Below are positions 23,409 to 34,015 of a DNA stretch of 64,000 nt, in pieces; the stretch's first letter is position 1; every line of letters begins with the position of its first letter. Below the pieces are notes generated by a model. It ran no database searches, was not told the DNA's origin, and saw only the letters and a program-made list of their open reading frames with translations. Source of the DNA: Rhizopus sp. PT2906 (taxonomy: Eukaryota; Mucoromycota; Mucoromycetes; Mucorales; Rhizopodaceae); NCBI GenBank assembly GCA_025529335.1, contig JAMYHX010000064.1, forward strand, positions 62,001 to 126,000. Reading direction: 5' to 3'. The position numbers were made by a program, and so were the translations under genes.

Positions 23409-24450
23409 CTAAAGGTCTTTTCTATTTCTATATTAGGCTTTTCTCCGGTCTTCTTTTTACCACTGCTTTTCTGTTCTATTACAAACGTAGTATTTTTCTG
23501 AAAATATGTTTAATGCGTTTCTTATGCTTGACTTTGTTTAACTGGAGAAGAGATCCTGTTCAATTTCTGTTTGAGTGTCGCCCGTGTTGTTCCAAGAGGC
23601 AATTATATCGCCATGGGATTGGATGAAGCCATTGATATCATGGTGTGCACTCCTTTGAGTCAAGCGAATACTGTATTTTTTATTAATTATTGACATTAAT
23701 TTTATAAAATGTTGTCATAAAATAAAAAAATTATTTGCGTAAAAAGATGACAAAGAAAAATATGTTTGAATAAAACGACATCATGTCAAAAGAGAGAGAG
23801 ATAATGAGTATATGTAGAAAAAAGAGAGAAACATATGTTAGTATTAGAGCATATATCCTAATATTTGTCTTACTTACCACCGAAGTGCATTCTGGGGAGG
23901 GTAGCGATAACTACCCAGGATATTTTAAACAAAAAAAAAAGGAACGGAGGACAGAGAGAACCCAGAGCACAAGAAGAGGCAATTGGGAGAACGTTCCAGA
24001 TATACACGCCAGAGAGCAAAAAGGGCGGGACAAGCGAGTCAGAGCAAGGACCATGAGGACAGGCTAGTTTTGATTTGTGAATCTTTGAACACTCAGAGGG
24101 ATACTTGATAACTGCTGTAAAGAAGTAAAAAAAGGACTCAATTAAAATGGGTTTTTATACTTTTTTTTTTCTTTTACAAACAAGTTTCAGGATCGGGTAC
24201 CTGGAACAAAGAAATCGTGTCAAATGGGAGCAATCTGCTTTGTGACCATTCAAGAATATGCATTGCCAAATATGACTACATGTTCTTCTGATTTCATGGA
24301 AAGACCGAATAAAGAATTTAAACTTTTACAAACAGACTAAAGAGGGCTATTTCTAATATTAAGTTAATTTCAACTCCAAGACAGCCCACCTGTTAATATT
24401 ACGAAAATATTCTTGGCGACGACGAATTTACATTTCATGCAACATGAATT
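23409..24450. other. No gene supported; scattered degenerate coding
   Basis: Contains a GA-rich stretch (23780-24060). Around 24190-24340 (plus) a short open frame includes TKKSCQMGAICFVTIQ, which resembles the zinc-cluster start of FAR1-like transposon proteins. Nothing long enough to call. Confidence 0.4.
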
Positions 24451-25321
24451 TTGTTCTCACCATGGGTGTATTTACTTTCGATCACAGGCGAATTTACTTT
24501 CCGGAAAGAGTGTATAACGCACTATCCTAATGACGCCACCAAGAATCATGCGCCGGTCATAGTTGAAATTCAGAAAAATGTGTCGCATGAGTTCATCGTA
24601 CGATCAATGCGATACTCATTAAACGTATTTGATCAGAAAAACACTCTCCCAATTCTTTTAGTTATCAATACCGATGGATTCTCAAGTAAACAGTTTCGTG
24701 AGGAAAACTTCGTTAAGCGCGACAACGAGCCATACTACGTGCTTTCCAGTCCACTTTGGGCAAAACAAGTTCGCATCTACAACTCTGACTCCATTGCATC
24801 GCATCTCCAAATACCAATGGAAAATGACTGCACTAGTTCACTTTTTGACGCAGCAACAAAAGCATATTATCGCTTTGGATGAATACATGGATCCAACACT
24901 TCAGCGCATTTACACAATGGCTCATCAAATTTTTACCGAGAAATCGAACGATAAAGTGATTCAGGATACTGAAATTGAATCCTTCTGCGATGCGACTATA
25001 GCCCAATACGAGAAAATTATTAAAAATAACAGTTCTAACAATGCAGCCTCTCGGAAACGCATCGCAAAGTATGCACAGGATGGTATGAGCTTCGCAGCCA
25101 ACTTTAAACGACGCTGCACGGAGGAAGAATCCGGTGGTGTCACACCAATTCACATCACCAAAACCAAGGATCTATTGTTTGTGGAGAAATTCATGGAACA
25201 ATACAAAGGCAAAATGAAATGGACAACGTGTTTCGAAGGAGGCGTCAAGGAAGGTTTGTTTGATAGGTTTGCGTCCCATGCAACATTGAAGATGTCCTTC
25301 CATCGTCACACTTTAATTTGA
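24451..25321 (+). pseudogene. Rpn/PDDEXK_2-like nuclease relic with frameshift
   Basis: Frame 1 (24451-24882) reads FSPWVYLLSITGEFTF, NHAPVIVEIQKNVSHEFIVRSMRYSLN and LLVINTDGFSSKQF. Near 24880 the reading must shift to frame 2, which continues EYMDPTLQRIYTMAHQIF, TEIESFCDATIAQYEKII and KRIAKYAQDGMSFAANFKRR to 25321. An HAPVIVEIQ strand followed by an amphipathic helix with R and Y is how Rpn-type PD-(D/E)XK proteins (ExQ in place of ExK) look. Close relatives are multicopy in Mucorales, from memory of the family. The frameshift is directly visible. The nuclease assignment is inference. Confidence 0.5.
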
Positions 25322-26056
25322 TTTCCCATCATGTAATTTGAATTCCTTTCTATGTATACTTTTCATGATGATTCGTAAAACATTTATCGATTTCTAATTA
25401 CAATGAAGCACAACCAAAATCATGTTGTCTGAGCCAAAAAAAAAAAACAAAAAAACAACAACTTCAATGAGCGATTGTTACTTTCGTTACTTCCGTTACT
25501 TCTATGACAGCGACGACTGTGTCGTCAAAGTTGGTTCATCTACTTCCGCTCCCCACTCCACCACTATGTTAACTTTTTTTTTTTTTTTGCTTTTGGCCTT
25601 TAATAAAGTGGCCATTACATGGGCTCTTTGTTTCGACATTTATCCCAGCATTTGTAAGAATGCGAAACGAAACCTTTAAAATGACTTTTGTCCACACTTT
25701 TGCAAGCTTCTGTAATTCTTTTGGACAGAGTGTCTTCCTGCAAAAACCGATGACGCTTAATTTTACTCTTTGTTACTGTCTAGAATTGTTCTATTGGGTT
25801 GAGTTCAGGAGAGTAAGTGGAAAGATATACACATTTGTATCCTCGATAGGCAAGGTAATTCCTTATGTTTTCATGCGTATGAATGGGCGCATTATCCATG
25901 ACTATATAATGACCTTTCATATACGGGTACTTGTCCATTTCATCGAGAGTCATTTTTAAGAAAGTGATATAGTGGCCTGTTACGGTACCTGGGCTTATGT
26001 ATCCTTCAGCCTTTCTCGGATGTATGGGATTATAGCTGACAGAAAGAGATATGTAT

Positions 26057-26067
26057 GAGATGGATAA
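26057..26067 (+). repeat. Left copy of 11-bp direct repeat flanking the AT-rich element
   Basis: GAGATGGATAA, identical to 27988-27998. With four more shared bases upstream (TATG) the similarity is 16 of 18. It is compatible with a target-site duplication; Merlin elements usually duplicate 8-9 bp, so part may be chance. Confidence 0.6.
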
Positions 26068-26135
26068 AACTGAATTTCTATAAAATATAAAATATAAGTT
26101 TTAATTAATTTTATAAAATTGTAAAAGTTTTAGAT

Positions 26136-26938
26136 ATGTTTATAGAGCCTTATAGAAACTTAAAACATGTCTTTGACAATGAAGAAAATGCCATTTTATA
26201 CTTAATTGAAAACAACTATATAAATAAATATAATAAATGCAAAGAATGTAATTCTGATATGAAATTATATCTTAAAGAAAAATTATATGAATGCAGAAAT
26301 TATAAATGTAGAAAGGCTATTTCACCACTTAAAGGAACAATTTTTAGCAAAATGAAGTTACCAATAAACATACAAGTCCACTTGTTATATGAATTTTAAA
26401 AAAGACTCCCTCAACTATTTTATCATCAAGTTTAGAAATAGATAGAAAAACAATTACAAAATATAATAGATTATTTAGAAATTATTTAAAAGATAAACAA
26501 ATATATAACAAAAATAAAAAAATTGGAGGAAGAAATGAAATTATTGAAATAGATGAACCGAAAATAGCTAAAAGAAAATATAATAAGGGACACAAAGTAG
26601 AAGGAGTATGGGTTATTGGTGGTATACAAAGGAGTAGATTAAAAAATAAAATTAAAAATGAAAACAAGAAAATGTTTCTATTACCTATAAAAGAACGAAA
26701 TATTGAGAATATAAATGAAATTATCAAAAAATATGTTAAAAAAGGAACAACTATATATACAGATTGCTGGAAAGGTTACAGTGATTTGAAAAATATTGGA
26801 TATAAACATATAACTGTAAACCATAAGAATCATTTCAAAGATCCTGAAACTAATGTTCATACAAATACAATTGAAGGCACATGGAATGACTTAAAGCAAA
26901 GTATGCCACCTAGAAATAGAAATAAAAAAAAAATATAA
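26136..26938 (+). pseudogene. ISXO2/IS1595-family transposase with one frameshift
   Basis: The first frame (26136-26399) holds the zinc ribbon CKECNSDMKLYLKEKLYECRNYKC and the IS1595 linker ISPLKGTIFSKMKLP, ending at TAA within a T-run. Restoring frame requires one base near 26398. The second frame then reads SSLEIDRKTITKYNRLFRNY, IIEIDEPKIAKRKYN (catalytic Asp), GHKVEGVWVIGGI, KKGTTIYTDCWKGYSDL (second Asp) and NTIEGTWNDLK (Glu). All three acidic residues are kept. Related copies are common in microsporidia and some early-diverging fungi. With a single homopolymer indel it may be a very recent pseudogene or a sequencing error over an intact gene. Confidence 0.8.
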
Positions 26939-27080
26939 TATTACATCTTAAAGAACATCAATGGAGAAAAAAAAATAAGGAGCATAACATATGGAAACAA
27001 TTTCTTAAAGATTAATTATATAATTATAAAATTGAATTTTAATAATATATAAAAATATAAATAAACAACTATTTACAAAA

Positions 27081-27864
27081 ATGGGAAATTTTGAGGAATT
27101 AATAAGAGAAAGATTGCTTTTTAAAAAATATAAAAAGATGTTATATAATTAAAGTAATAGAAAATTTTAATATAGAAAAATTACATATTACATATAATAA
27201 TGACATAAAATCATTTGAAATAAAAATTATAAAAAATAATAGTCCCTATTTCTTTAAGTATAAAGTTAAAAGAAGAAGAAATAAATCTGTATCAAGAAAA
27301 AATAAAAAATTAAAAGATTTAGACACTAATGCTAATATATATGGCTCTGAAAATACAAATTGCTTTAATAAAATTTCCAATGAAAGCGCTTCATTCAATA
27401 ATAATGAACAAGATTATAGCACGAATGAAGTTTGTATAGAGAATAATATAAATATTGAAAAAGATAATACTGAAAATGACAATTTTTTTAAATGCAAAAA
27501 TAAAAATTGTATTTTTGATGTAGATACAAAGAATAGTTATTGTAATCTATGTGTTAATTATGTTCGGAATTGTGGGAAATGTAATAATGAATTTGCTGAT
27601 GAAATAACTGGATTGAATTTATGTGATAATTGTGATGATATAGGTAATGAAACAATCTATATTACATCTAATGATAATATACCAATAAATAACATAGAAA
27701 ACAATATAAATAAAACCATCACTAAAATAAATACAAAGGATATACTAAAAGAAGATATTATTAATGAAATCTCAAAATTATTAGAAATAACGACATTTAC
27801 AATAAATACTCTTAAAGAAATATTTGATTTAGTAAATAAAGGAAATCCTAAAAAAGTTTTTTAA
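27081..27864 (+). pseudogene. Second ORF of the AT-rich element: Asn/Lys-rich protein with paired zinc ribbons
   Basis: It opens MGNFEELIRERLLFKKYKK and needs a one-base shift near 27140 to continue CYIIKVIENFNIEKLHITYNN through to the stop at 27864. The middle is Asn/Ser-rich low complexity. Between about 27490 and 27640 it carries CKNKNC, CNLC, CGKC and CDNC, four Cys pairs that could make two zinc ribbons. A C-terminal helical part (INEISKLLEITTFTINTLKEIFD) follows. I do not recognise the family. It lies inside the element downstream of the transposase in the same direction, with the same codon bias, so it is an accessory or passenger gene rather than host DNA. Confidence 0.6.
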
Positions 27865-27987
27865 CAAATTAATAAAAATTACAAATAATGTAAGCGATTT
27901 AAATAAAATACCAGAGGGCTTTAATAGTATAACTATTAATATAATCAATAATCTAGATAAAATATAGACATACAATTATTTATGCTT

Positions 27988-27998
27988 GAGATGGATAA
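27988..27998 (+). repeat. Right copy of 11-bp direct repeat flanking the AT-rich element
   Basis: GAGATGGATAA, the partner of 26057-26067. Confidence 0.6.
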
Positions 27999-28924
27999 TG
28001 TGCTTTGAAATTTTGTTGAATAAAAAATATGTGAGCTATCTTCCTCATTACCCGCCTTTCTCTTCTCCGCAGATCTTGGTTTTTTTACACCGACCGCAAC
28101 CAAACCCGCAGCAGAGATAGCCCCCAATATAGACGTTGTGTTTGCTCGCGTAGTAGGCCTGGTAACAATGGCACGCGTGCCTTTTTTGGGCCAAGCCCTA
28201 GAGCGTTTCATGTTTATATCAAAGGCAGACTCGTCAAGAAGTTCATGTCTGTATTCTTCCATTTACAAGCCCTATTGTGCCGCTCCTCAATCTTTGCTGG
28301 ACTGTTTTTTTCAATAGAATGGAAATCTACTTTTTTCAACGAAAGGTTGCACTCACGTCTCATAAAGTGACTAACAGTGCTGCGTGATACTTTAAGGCTA
28401 TGAAATCGCTTCAGTAGGTGCTCAGTCACTTCAACAACAATAGCAGAGGGATTAGCATCAATGAAGTTGACAACAGTCGATTTATGCTCTTCAGTTAAGA
28501 TGCACTTACGACCTGTCTTTTTACAGCTCTCAAAAATACCATCAGGGCACGCATTGTACTGGCTGACCCATCTATAAGCTGTTCGAGGATGAATGCCCAA
28601 CTGCTTTGCTGCAGCTGAAGCAGTCATACACTTTTCAATCTTCAGATCGAAAAACCTAGCTTTATCCTGGGCTGTATAACGCACATAGTCTCATTTTGGT
28701 TTTGCCTCCTTCATATGAACATCTTCATTTTTTGGCTTTTCTAATGACATTGGGCAAGTCAGAGAAGATTCATTGGGGACTGCATTTATCAAGTACTCTG
28801 TATGAGTAGCAATAGTCTCGACAATAAATTCATTCTGATCAACAATGTAGTCTATGAACTCAGGACCACCATTCTCATCAATAACATTCCCATATCCATC
28901 TTCATATAGAAATATAGTACTCAT

Positions 28925-29600
28925 GTTGAATTGTAAAGTATTGAAAAAAGAAAAAATACCAGAAGAAAAAAATAATCTCGTTTTATATATTTTCGGGTGC
29001 CAAGTGATTTTATTTCTAAAAATATGAAATTGATTTTAATTGACCAGTGACATTGACTTTGATTGGCTGTGACATTACTTGTTGGATGCACTGTACTGCG
29101 GTTAAGACTTGACAGGTTGTCGCTGGATTCCAGAAGAGACATCATTTGAAACTGGAGTTAAATTAGAGCTCACGACACAATCAAAGCAACTATAAAATGG
29201 CTTGATCACTACCAGAGGATGATTTTCTTTTTTAGAGAGGGATAACTTGATATAATGTTGTAGCTTGGCTCCATATAAGACATTAGGATGGAGCGAATGT
29301 TTAAAGCAGCATTTATATTCCTTGACCATATCTATCATTACTCGTTAAAACTAATCTTCTTATCATTTGCATTGTACTTACGATATCACGATCATTTGCA
29401 GCTAGACACAATTTGCAATGCTTCAATTGGTAAATGATCAGGAGAATAGCCTTCGGATACAATTTAGTAATAACCCTAGTATATGGTTTCATGCGTCATT
29501 TTACTTACTGCTGGGTCCTCTTTATGGACACCCCGCTGTACGACAAACGATTAGAGGAGCATTATTTTTCCTTTAAAGTCATCTAATGCTTCAAATACAA
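28925..29600. other. No gene supported
   Basis: Likely the 5' flank of the mariner copy. A minus ORF (29102-29338) with five cysteines has no recognisable domain. Confidence 0.4.
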
Positions 29601-29709
29601 TGACTTCCTTACCTGTGGTCGCATGCCAGTTTTTGCCCGTCATACTTATGGGTAATACTAGGGGCACTAAAAAAGGGCACTGCAAAATCCAAAAAGGCAA
29701 CACTCCCCC

Positions 29710-30020
29710 AAACTACAGAACAAAAGCTTGTCAAGACTATTTAGAGCATTTAGAAACTACTCAAGGCTGCTATACGAGAGGATGTCAACGGGGCTAAGCC
29801 CTGCTCACGGTTCTTTGAGCCGTTCTTGTCTGGCCATTTTGATGATCCTGACCAGGGATACTATTTAAGTTGGACGAATATTAGAATTCTTGAAGCAAAG
29901 AAAAATTCTATCAATCCATCCGTGCAACGTCCTGATCTCTGCATAACGAAGTCTCTTGGCCTCAGATGGCATCATTTGTTGTATTTCTACGTTTATAGCA
30001 AAGAATATTACACTATTTGA
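29710..30020 (+). pseudogene. PD-(D/E)XK-like repeat-family protein, copy B, truncated
   Basis: The plus strand reads (after two stops) AAIREDVNGAKPCSRFFEPFL, FDDPDQGYYLSWTNIRILEAK and QRPDLCITKSLGLRW. This aligns with copy A (FDDPDNGICFRWTN...RPDLCITESCDVKW). Just before the expected GEVK it jumps to LLYFYVYSKEYYTI, a tail shared with 58689-58730 on the other strand. A deletion or template switch therefore removed the catalytic lysine strand and everything after it. Confidence 0.65.
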
Positions 30021-30180
30021 CGTAGTATAGTCAATATATATTTCATACACAAGTCAAAGTCATCTTAGATATTAACATAATATCCTATGTGAAGTCCACA
30101 GGGCTGATTCATGGTATCTCTAGTCCGTAGTAATTGATGATGCGTCATATAATATAATTCACTAGATGATGATCACATTT
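29977..30180 (+). repeat. Dispersed repeat tail, copy 1
   Basis: The segment starting TTTATAGCAAAGAA, continuing TTTGACGTA.TATA.TCAA and ending in GATGATGCGTCATATAATATAATTCACTAGATG-like sequence has a diverged partner at about 58555-58732 on the minus strand (TGATGACGCGTCATATGTCATAATTCACCAGATG). It is probably the 3' end of a transposable element family. Confidence 0.55.
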
Positions 30181-30559
30181 ATTCTTATAAAATGCTCATT
30201 TCATCCACTTTCAGCTATCAAGCATTGCTGGCACTTGCAGAGTAGTACATTACATTCACAGCAAAAGGTGAATATTAGGAAGAGATGAATGAACAAGACA
30301 CTGTCATTGTGGTCATCTTCTTCATTAGACGATGCGAGCTTGCAAAAGGTCAAAGACTGTTATGTCCCTTGTGAGGTTCATGCGATGAACTATATATAAA
30401 CAAGATGCTTATTAATAGATCTGAAGACGCCATGGTGGCAGGCACGAGAACGGATGAACCGCAGACAACAATATGCATTGCGAAATTAAAGCATCTAGAA
30501 ACCATGGCTTCGTCTGTTATGACCCATTTGAGAGCGCACAGCATATAACTTGATCTTCT

Positions 30560-32800
30560 CCTGATGCCTGCATCCAGACTTGTTCAAGAATAAGTCAATG
30601 ATCGATTACCTATTGCCTTTGCTAAATGCTGTCCTAAACATAGTGTGTGTCCATCGTTAATACCGTTATTGGATCGATCGACAAAGGCCGTGTATGCGTT
30701 TTTTAGCAGCTCTCTTGGATCCACGGATATGTAATTTACGGCAAATTTGGCGACTTTACTGATCAAAATTTTCGAATTGAGCTCTCGTGGGCTATCATTA
30801 GTAGAGTAAATCCGAACACGGCCCGTTTTCAGGGGTACCAGTCTTTGATCCCATATGATCCTATCATAGAATATAGATATTGTAACCCTTCTTAGGTAAA
30901 GTTATCTTCATCAGCATCATCATTGGAGCATTTGCCTGGTAGATCCGTCAGCTCATTAGCCGAATAAATAAGCACGTTTGTGTAGTTTTTTAGTTTTGGC
31001 TTATTCACTACAGTGGCGAGTACGACATTACCCGGACTTAAAGTAGAATATCTAAAGATGACACAGGGACCTTCGATTACTTCACAGACAGTATTGATGC
31101 CAGTCGACGTGGAAGTTTGAAAAAATACTTCGCTTTGTTCCAAGCTACCTGTTTCATGCATAATAGCGAATGCTCTTGCACCATTTGTTATATAGAGTTT
31201 GTATTCATCCTTCAGTTGTTTTAAAACATTATTCTGAAATGATATAATCAAATTTGTGATAAATGAATCTTGATGTTCTAGAAAGCCAGCAATGATAAGG
31301 CGCATGAAAGAACTCGTGAAGTAATTGGAATAATATTCATCCATCAAGCCATTCAGTAGATTATCCTTGTTGGCTGCACCTTGAAAATGTGATTGTAGAT
31401 GAGATCGTTTTGCAGTGGATAGGGCGAAGGTACGATCGAATTGAGTTCTTCATCTGCAAACTTAACGAGCAAGAACCGGTTGGCATGTTGTTTGAACTGA
31501 TACTGCAGGTGTTTCATCTTTTGAAGAACAGGTTGAAGTGGATAGACGGATGTGGGAGTGATGATCACTTTTCTAAGGTAAGCGTGGTCCTCGGGTATTA
31601 CTTCTGGTGGATTGGTGATATATGGATTCTTCTTGAATGTGTTATGGATGATAGTACCTGAATCATAATGACGCAGTTATCCAGCAGAGATTAAACCGAG
31701 TAATCTACAGGCAACATGTGGTTCCAAATTTTCAATCGTTTCAAAAAAATCTTCTTCAATATTGTACTCTCACAATATTTTCAAGCAAAGTATATGCTGC
31801 AGCATATATTGAACCTCGAATAGTAAACTTGACATACGTTCTTCATAGTTGATCTTTGACTTGGACGCTTTCATCACTTGAGCCACTGCTGTATGCCACA
31901 TCTTTTGTGCCGTTGCTGCTTCTAATCTCAAGCTGAGTTTCTTATGTTCATCATCATCAAGGGTAAGTTCAATCAGATAGACAGACCAGCTATTTAAGCG
32001 AATGGAGGTTGAAGAGTTCGTATATGCTTTTATAGGATCCTTATTTGATTGCGTTTCTGCGTGAAGCGGTATCTCTGTTACTCTTTCCCAGCAGCTAAAA
32101 TCAAAGAAGTTCTTTTCTTCTTGAGCATTCTTCAGTCTCCAAAAGTAGGCTGGATATTTGGCAGCAACAATAACTGTTGTTGAACCATTGGATCGTTTAA
32201 TGACAACATCCTTTAGTGCTTCTTCATATCGTATGCGAAGACGATATTGACGATGAAGGTAATAAAAAAAGATCTCAACTTACTGTTCAAGCATGTTAAC
32301 GTGAAACTGAATTTTTGAGAGCGTAGACTATTCTTCTTGGAAGATGAAAGATGTTGATAATCCACCTAAAGAGAACTTCTCTCCTATAAACGCCCCACAT
32401 CTCTGTGATATATAATCATGCAATGGGTATAGAGTTACGTTCAGTTGATGGCTACTGACAAACAGAGGTTTTGATTTCAACACGTCTGGGCTAACTGCAG
32501 ACCTATATTGATAAATTGATAAATTGTATAAATAAAAGACGTCTAGATTGCTTGCGAGAAAATAACAACAGGTTTGACTACTATATGTTGGTGATCTTTA
32601 GTTCTGTGAAAGCTTATTTGCTTCACTGTGCCATACTGGTCAAAATAATTCCAAAGGTCTTCTTGTTTTATATCTGGGTGCAGATTATTAATAATAATAC
32701 ATACATCAGAAGCGCCTATATTAACTAAGTGTAAGCATGCAATAGAACACACATTAGTTTCATTAATACTTGCTTAAGCAAAAGAACGGTAGATTATTCA
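30560..32800 (-). pseudogene. Degenerate eukaryotic RNA-dependent RNA polymerase (RNAi type)
   Basis: On the minus strand from about 32750: an RRM-like start (SDVCIIINNLHPDIKQEDLWNYF), then SAVSPDVLKSKPLFVSSHQLNV, RIRYEEALKDVVIKRSNG, RSLSWSVYL-type region SIRLNSWSVYLIELTL, TPTSVYPLQPVLQKMK, HANRFLLVKFADEE, NYFTSSFMRLIIAGFLEHQDS, GSLEQSEVFFQTS, EGPCVIFRYSTLSPGNVVLA, then CSNDDADED where cellular RdRPs have CSGGDLDGD. After a frame change come RELNSKILISKVAKFAVNYI and NAYTAFVDRSNNG. In-frame stops (four in 31700-32360, one after the DxDxD motif), a frame change and loss of the central segment near 31390 show a pseudogene. The three catalytic Asp are retained. This is a cellular quelling-type polymerase, not a viral one. 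Confidence 0.72.
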
Positions 32801-32999
32801 TGTTAAAGATAGAGAATAGAGAAAAGAACAAAGAACAAAGAACAAAGAACAAAGAAATAAGAAATAAGAAAGAAATAAGAAGAAAGAAGATCGACAAGCT
32901 ACGAATGTACACTCGCTCACAGCTCACACCGCTTTTTACTACAAGTTGAATGCAAGTTGAGGTTTTCTGTTCTTTGTTTATTGACAACTTTTATTAAAG

Positions 33000-34015
33000 C
33001 CTTATAGCTTCAAAACCAGGCAGCTGCAGAAGTGAATAACGAAGATGTGGTAATACAACACTCATAAAGCCGTGTTATTTGTCAACCATAGTTTCTTTAA
33101 AATGAAATAGCCAGCAGAAAAAAGTACAGCCATCTTTGTTGCTGAAGTCAACTATAGCATCTTCGATTTTTTTTAAGATGCAAAGTTTTTGCTCGTTAGC
33201 TTCCTAACAAGAAGCAGATGATGATGTCGAGCAGGAGAAACAGGAGGATACAGAAGAGTCATCCCGAAAGCAAAGCACATTTCATAGACTAGCTTTCATA
33301 AATGTTTTGTTGTTTCAAACGATTTTGCCTAACGTGTCATCTGTAAAAATTCACGAGAAATACTAAAGCATGTGGGGCGGTATATAGGAGTCCAGTCAAT
33401 GGAGCCTATGTTTTCCACCCTAGTATCTGTAATAGCAGCTTCTACAACATGTTGTTTGCCATTCGAACTATACATAACTCTGTAACCTCTAGCAAAGGTT
33501 TCATTGTACACTGTGTGAAATGGTTCTACCAAAAGTCGACTATTTGTCAAGTAAACATCGACACTATTAATTTGAAGTATAGATTATTGAAAGAATTTAA
33601 ACAAAACAAGGGAAAAATATAAAGACTTTTCATAAACTGAGTGGGTTTATCTTGCTAAATACATGTGTTTATACTTTAATAACCAACCCTTTTGGGCAAC
33701 ATTGATATTTGCTATTGAACTAAACAAGTATAACTCTTTTATTTAATCAGCTCTTTATTTAAAAGATATTTAATATAAAATAGGATCGATCATGGATAAG
33801 GTCTTATGCTCTCTGTAAACGTTGAATATGTATAAAAAAACAATGCAAAGAAAAAGGAGAACGGAGATTGGATAAAAACAGGAACTCATTGCGTGGCTAT
33901 TTTGGGTCACTATTGTATGTGACTGCTGTTTGTACCTCAAAGCCACAACTCCTAATATTTTGGACACTTTTTTTTTTTTTTTCTTTAAAACTGTCTCTAC
34001 TTTGATATCAAACTC
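33000..34015. other. No confident gene; one unexplained minus ORF
   Basis: The minus ORF 33329-33550 (73 aa; ARGYRVMYSSNGKQHVVEA, DWTPIYRPTCFSISREFL) looks protein-like but I cannot place it. It may be the edge of another repeat family. The rest is AT-rich flank of ERB1, including a T-run at 33968-33981. Confidence 0.4.

Larger units (their letters stand above)
26068..27987 (+). mobile_element. AT-rich ISXO2/IS1595 (Merlin-like) element nested in a mariner transposase
   Basis: About 1.92 kb of extreme AT-rich DNA bounded on both sides by GAGATGGATAA (26057-26067 and 27988-27998). It carries an ISXO2-type transposase gene and a second ORF, both on plus. Base composition and codon use (AAA/AAT/ATA dominated) are unlike any other gene in the window, which suggests recent arrival from an AT-rich genome. 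Terminal inverted repeats are not clear by eye. The boundaries are taken from the direct repeat and from where the mariner frame breaks off. Confidence 0.72.
25780..28924 (-). pseudogene. Tc1/mariner-like transposase, split by the AT-rich element
   Basis: Reading the minus strand from 28924, MSTIFLYEDGYGNV... runs to a TGA at 28691 and continues in frame as VRYTAQDKARFFDLKIEKC and KQLGIHPRTAYRWVSQYNA (HTH). It then shifts frame into ELLDESAFDINMKRSRAW, with the first catalytic Asp, and TRAIVTRPTTRANTTSILG. At about 27998 it is interrupted. The remainder resumes at 26056 and runs to about 25780: GTVTGHY, KGHYIVMDNAPIHTHENIR with the second Asp, then YSPELNPIEQF with the Glu/third acidic position and a TAG. 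Close copies lie at 56930-57360 (plus) and, more diverged, at 46600-47300 (minus). At least one stop, one frameshift and the insertion make it non-functional. Confidence 0.78.
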
